Shown here: positions 60,601-64,000 of the stretch, in pieces
Layout: each line of letters starts with the position of its first letter
How positions within the stretch are numbered: position 1 is the first letter of the stretch
Assembly (NCBI GenBank): GCA_907165065.1
Contig: OU015534.1
Location: 9,617,686-9,681,685, forward strand
DNA: 64,000 nt
Direction: 5' to 3'
Source: Caprimulgus europaeus
Taxonomy: Eukaryota > Chordata > Aves > Caprimulgiformes > Caprimulgidae
Notes under the pieces: model-generated
The model's database searches: none
What the model saw: only the letters and a program-made list of their open reading frames with translations
Told to the model about the DNA's origin: nothing
Program-made: the position numbers and the translations under genes

Positions 60601-61660
60601 GGCAGGGACAGAGCAGCAGGTTTCACTGCTGTAACAAGCCTGATGCTCACTAAACACCAGAGTTACCCTTGAACCCTTTGCCAGCACACCATCAGTTGAG
60701 GAGATGGGATCTTGGCCGCCACATCCATACAGGCACAACTTTCACAGCAGGGAGGACGATCCTAGCCCCCTGGTACAAAGGACAGTCACTGCCCAGTGTG
60801 GTACAGCACATCACCACCTCTGCTGGGGTAGTGGGCTCCTCTCCAGCAGCAACAGCCAGCAAGGAAGCACCTCCACAGCCTGAGACCTGCGCATTGTCCT
60901 GCCTGAGGGATAAACACGGGTGTAGGAGCAGGTGGCTGGAGCTCTGCAGGCCAACAGGAAAAGGAGTCCCAGGAAAGCAGAGTTTTGTTTTCCAGATGGA
61001 GTTGAACACATCCAAAGGGGTTTTTCCTCTGAGTCAGAGTGCTACGGAAGTGACACCCTGGAAAGCATGCTGCATGCATCTTCTTGCCTCTGCTGAATAT
61101 GCTCAAAAGCATATGGCACATCCACAAATGGCAGTTTTAAATAGCTGTTGGTTTGTTTTTTTTGTTTTTGTTTTTTTAATGGTGGGATCCTTATCTGGAC
61201 ACCAGCTGTTTATGCACATGAGGGTTTAAAACAGCATTTCTGGCATTGAGAGCAACAGTGCACTATGTTTCTTCGCCTTAGAAGGAAGAACGTCTACATA
61301 TAGGTGACCAGCTGAAGGAGACAAAGTGAAACACATGACTAGAAAGCATTTCCATCTGCCAAGCAATGACTGCCACATCTCTGGGTTGTCCTTTATGCCA
61401 TCCTTTTTCCCCCCTAGAGATGGTATTGTGGACCCAATATCACAACATCAGAAATTTCAGAACATACCTCAGTCTGAGGAGATAAGTGAATTTATTTGCT
61501 CTCCAGTTCATACGTGCTAATCAATATGATCTATGTGCATAAGTTCTGTGCACATAAATCCTGCATAGCCGGTACCTGTCAGACACACTATACATATGGG
61601 TATTTCCGTACAGGATTTTCTGCATGGAGGGAAACATTAGTAATCACTAAGCCACAGCCA
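57630..61660. other. Anonymous non-coding DNA
   Basis: The longest open frame of the window (60669-61229, plus, 186 codons) lies here. It overlaps three minus-strand frames, has no recognisable domain, and its end runs through a T-rich string (61156-61178) that makes a phenylalanine/valine stretch. I do not accept it as a gene. A T tract lies at 59864-59890. Confidence 0.5.
59864..59890 (+). repeat. T-rich homopolymer tract
   Basis: Twenty-seven bases of T with one CC interruption. Nothing recognisable adjoins it. Confidence 0.85.
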
Positions 61661-61663
61661 CAC

Positions 61664-61740
61664 AGCTGGAAGGGATCTCAAGACATCCAGTTCTCTCTAC
61701 AGCAGTGTCCCTATCTTCTCCTCCTCCTCAACAACCCCCA
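61664..61740 (-). mobile_element. Possible CR1 3' end, antisense
   Basis: CACAGCTGGAAGGGATCTCA followed by AGACATCCAGTTCTCTCTAC resembles the complement of a CR1 3' end (GGTTGGAAGGGACCTCAGGAG then ATCATCTAGTCCAACC). Only about 45 bases look related. Confidence 0.33.
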
Positions 61741-61779
61741 CCGCCCCAGCCCTGCCACAAGACGTCTTATGGTTAGATT

Positions 61780-61826
61780 AAAAAAAAAACCCAAAGAAAA
61801 AAACCAACCCACACACACCACACCAA
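61780..61826. repeat. A/C-rich low-complexity tract
   Basis: A short stretch of A runs separated by CCC or CC, passing into ACACACACC. A simple repeat, next to the possible CR1 fragment. Confidence 0.75.
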
Positions 61827-61829
61827 AAC

Positions 61830-64000
61830 TTCCTCCAGCTTTTACAATGAGGACATAAAATAGAAACACCGAGAGACTCATCCTAAATTTCTTGGGGTGT
61901 CCACAGGAACAGTGACTCCTGGTGCCTAGTACTCGCTCAGGTCACTCCCATCTCCCTGCACCCCCATGGCCTCTCCCAAAGTGGCAAATAACTCACCAGC
62001 CTAGGAAGGCTCCAGCTGCAATGCACAGAGGGAGCATGTGCATATGGACACATCTATACACACACACACACACATATATATATATACACACATACACACA
62101 TGCATATATTATATTATAAATCAGAAAGACTTTGGGGGGAAGGAGGAAGAGGGAAATCCCTCTTTTCATCTGAACCTAGATGGGAAGACCTGGTTTGCAC
62201 TGGAAGTGAGATTTCAGAAACGTAAGGAATGAATGGTCTGCTTTGTCTCCACAGCTTTGATATATCAGTTCCTTCAGTGACAGACTTGTTAATCTTTCCA
62301 ATGTTGCTTTTTCAAAAAAGACAAACACAGTGGATAAATGCGAAGGGCCAACCACATCCCCTCCCATAGGAAGTCTCGCCACATGGGCAATTCTTCCAAG
62401 CAAAGAAAACAGCCCACTTTATTTACAGGGTAAATCATTTTGACTTATCTTGCAGGGGTTTGCTCATAGCAAACTGACAGTTTCCCCCTGTTGCACAGTA
62501 AATGGCTGACGGGGAAAATGTTTTCCTTCCCACCATGTAGAAACAACCAGCCAGAAGGGAGGAGGGGTCGGGGACTTCATTTTTCTAATACTCCATTAAT
62601 GTTCTCCTAGCTGACAATCACTGCAAAGGCCTGAACTCACCACTCCAGGCAGCTTGAGCCAGAAACTTGAATCTCTACAGGGATTTTTAGTTAAGTGCAT
62701 TGACTCAAGTTAGAACTTTTGGTCTTAAAGGGTAAGGTAACCATTAAAACCATTTCCAAGTAAGTGCCATTACTCTAGGAAAGAAAAAAAAAAAACGCCT
62801 AAAGTTTCTCCTTTTTCCTTCTGTTTAATTCCTTGCCCTTAAACAAAAAATGGATGCATCTTTGCCACCTGAAGTGACAGGACAGCAGGGGTAAGAACTT
62901 TTTAAAAGTGTAATACTCCTAAATTCATTGATTTCTTTTTTTTCATATACACTTTTTCCATCATGATGCACTGATCCAGATGTTGGGTTTTTTAAATGTA
63001 CAACCTAAATACAAAACTAAATCTGGATATAGTACAAATTGCTATTTTCTTGCAGACGAAGTTTGCAGCTCAGGGATGTAATTAGGCCTAATCTTTCTTT
63101 TGTGGAAGTTATTGAGATCTGAAGACATCACCTTCAAAAAGCCAGCCCACTTCACCAGCTCTGATCCAGGTTACAGCACTACCTACCCTGGCTTTTTAAC
63201 CCAGCCCGCCCTCCAAATACATTTTCCCCGTCCTGCTTTGTAAAGCGAAACACAAATGTTAAAGAGACCAAACACCTGAGAGAAGGGTTGCATTTCTTAC
63301 CACACCACATCTTTGTGTGGTACCCAGCATGGTCTGAATAGCAGTGCCAGGTGAGCAACAGGAGCAACACCAAGAGAATAGAAAAGTAGTGCAGGTAGTG
63401 TATTTGCTGAAGGGGATCTCATCAAAAGAGGGTAGGGCAGGATAAGTTGGGCAGCTCAGAGCAATGCTTCGATAGGTCTGGGTTGGGATTGAAAGAGGAC
63501 AGCATTTCTCCTACCACACTTGCACTGTTGCATCAGTATAAGCCACTCTGCAGACTTTGTTAACGATCCTACATGGCCAAATTGGGATGAACTGCGAGCA
63601 CAAAAGTCAGCCTTGCTGATTTCAACAGTGGCTGCAGCAGGATGCAGGTATACACTTTAGGGTTTTGAGCAATAGCAAGCTAAATAAACCATCTAAGATG
63701 CCCATCATCACACAAATAACAGAGAAATCCACCAAGACTTTTAGATGTTCTACATACACACAGAGCAAGAATGGCATTGTGCAATCAAAATACAGCAGGT
63801 TAAGAACCTGTGCATGTTCTACATCCCCAATAATATCTTATTTAGGAAAGACATCAATCAAGGCTAGACCTCAGGCAAAATCCATGTAATTGCAATGATT
63901 TATACCTTTTAACACTCTGGTCTGCTGACACTGGAAAGACAATGTGCATCTGAGTTTGCTGCAAATATTCACTAACACATTTTTTTCTGGTTTTTGGGGG
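61830..64000. other. Anonymous non-coding DNA
   Basis: Apart from the microsatellite at 62057 and an A run at 62784-62795 I recognise nothing. The AT-rich part at 62900-63070 has some enhancer-like words but no further support. No gene enters or leaves the window at this edge as far as I can see. Confidence 0.55.
62057..62110. repeat. Compound (CA)n(TA)n(CA)n microsatellite
   Basis: About eight CA units, then about six TA units, then CA units again with TA and TG interruptions, ending in GCATATATT. It explains the histidine/threonine/tyrosine-rich frames crossing it. Likely polymorphic in length. Confidence 0.92.

Noticed and set aside
60669-61229. Longest open frame, 186 codons, plus strand
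   Set aside because: No recognisable domain, three competing minus-strand frames in the same DNA, and a C-terminal part made by a T-rich string. Length is within chance for 64 kb.
1-64000. CRISPR array, prophage, bacterial operon, rRNA or tRNA cluster
   Set aside because: No regularly spaced direct repeats, no compact long frames with ribosome binding sites, and no recognisable RNA gene; the DNA is vertebrate in character.

Overview
The window looks like vertebrate nuclear DNA, most likely from a bird, and it carries no gene I can support. Every open frame is short (186 codons at most). None shows a domain, motif or composition I recognise, and many overlap one another in several frames, as expected of chance frames. 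There is no operon-like packing, rRNA, recognisable tRNA, CRISPR array or CpG-island promoter. I read it as one long intergenic or intronic stretch.

The bird assignment rests on three things. Recognisable interspersed repeats are sparse and old. The LINE relics resemble CR1, the dominant avian and reptilian LINE. There are also relics of the old amniote CORE-SINE (MIR-like) family and G/T-rich simple strings of a kind common in bird genomes. A turtle or crocodilian is less likely but not excluded. Family matches were made from memory of consensus sequences, without alignment.

Layout. 1-16 kb: anonymous DNA with a near-perfect 22-bp palindrome (1242), an old hairpin-type repeat (6192) and one splice-acceptor-like tract (11530). 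16.4-16.7 kb: a long CORE-SINE copy. 17.0-17.75 kb: a CpG-bearing, AT-rich segment that may be regulatory. 18-25 kb: little apart from homopolymers and a 19-bp palindrome. 25.6-31 kb: hairpin-type repeats, a CR1 relic, a second CORE-SINE and three candidate regulatory segments, one with a perfect 20-bp palindrome. 34.6-39.3 kb: the densest run of candidate constrained non-coding segments. 41.4-45.6 kb: the clearest LINE relics, two CR1 pieces in opposite orientation and one older CR1/L3-like piece. 50-57 kb: a strong polypyrimidine/AG site, an AT-rich candidate element, a 210-bp purine tract and an antisense CORE-SINE. 57-64 kb: AT-rich single-copy DNA and one CA/TA microsatellite.

No new gene system was found. 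The observations most worth checking are the AT-rich segments that keep CpG dinucleotides (around 17.1, 30.0, 34.9, 37.5 and 38.8 kb), which could be long-range enhancers, and an apparent excess of short perfect palindromes.
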